A stretch of DNA of 5,832 nucleotides. Origin: an uncultured Micrococcus sp. GTDB lineage: Bacteria > Actinomycetota > Actinomycetes > Actinomycetales > Micrococcaceae. The stretch lies in assembly GCA_946222435.1 (NCBI GenBank), contig CAMIOJ010000152.1, positions 1 through 5,832 on the forward strand. Direction: 5' to 3'. A program made the position numbers and the translations under genes. Under the pieces are notes generated by a model. It saw only the letters and a program-made list of their open reading frames with translations, did not search any database and was not told the DNA's origin. This document shows, one piece after another, positions 5,831-5,832 of the stretch (its first letter is position 1; each line of letters begins with the position of its first letter).

Positions 5831-5832
5831 CC

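Overview
The window looks like chromosomal core sequence from a high-GC actinobacterium, most likely Micrococcaceae (a Micrococcus, Kocuria or Arthrobacter relative). The evidence is strong G/C preference at third codon positions, a NucS/EndoMS mismatch endonuclease, a DUF2550 gene directly after atpC, and an epsilon subunit without the C-terminal helical domain. The genus is an inference. I see no insertion sequence, phage gene, tRNA, rRNA or CRISPR array.

Layout, left to right. Bases 1-115 hold no gene I can name and end in a likely -10 box. Bases 116-1375 (+) encode an AI-2E/PerM-type multi-pass membrane protein. It converges on a small zinc-binding-type protein of unknown function (1437-1784, -); a GC-rich hairpin spans the junction. 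After a 170-bp divergent spacer comes nucS (1955-2650, +). It converges, with only 18 bp between stop codons, on the tail of an ATP synthase operon read leftwards: atpG (5819-4926), atpD (4850-3393), atpC (3387-3112) and a DUF2550 membrane-anchored protein (3085-2669). The start of that operon (atpI/B/E/F/H/A in relatives) and its promoter lie beyond the right edge.

AtpG, AtpD and AtpC are the rotor stalk, the catalytic subunit and the small central-stalk subunit of F1-ATPase. NucS is the non-MutS/MutL mismatch-repair nuclease of actinobacteria. The membrane protein and the zinc protein have no visible functional link to either.

This is largely an ordinary housekeeping region and I do not see a new multi-gene system. 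The points most worth checking are a perfect 25-bp tandem duplication in the atpG-atpD spacer, two near-identical 15-base -10/GTG boxes suggesting leaderless transcripts for the membrane protein and nucS, and the very tight nucS/atp-operon convergence.
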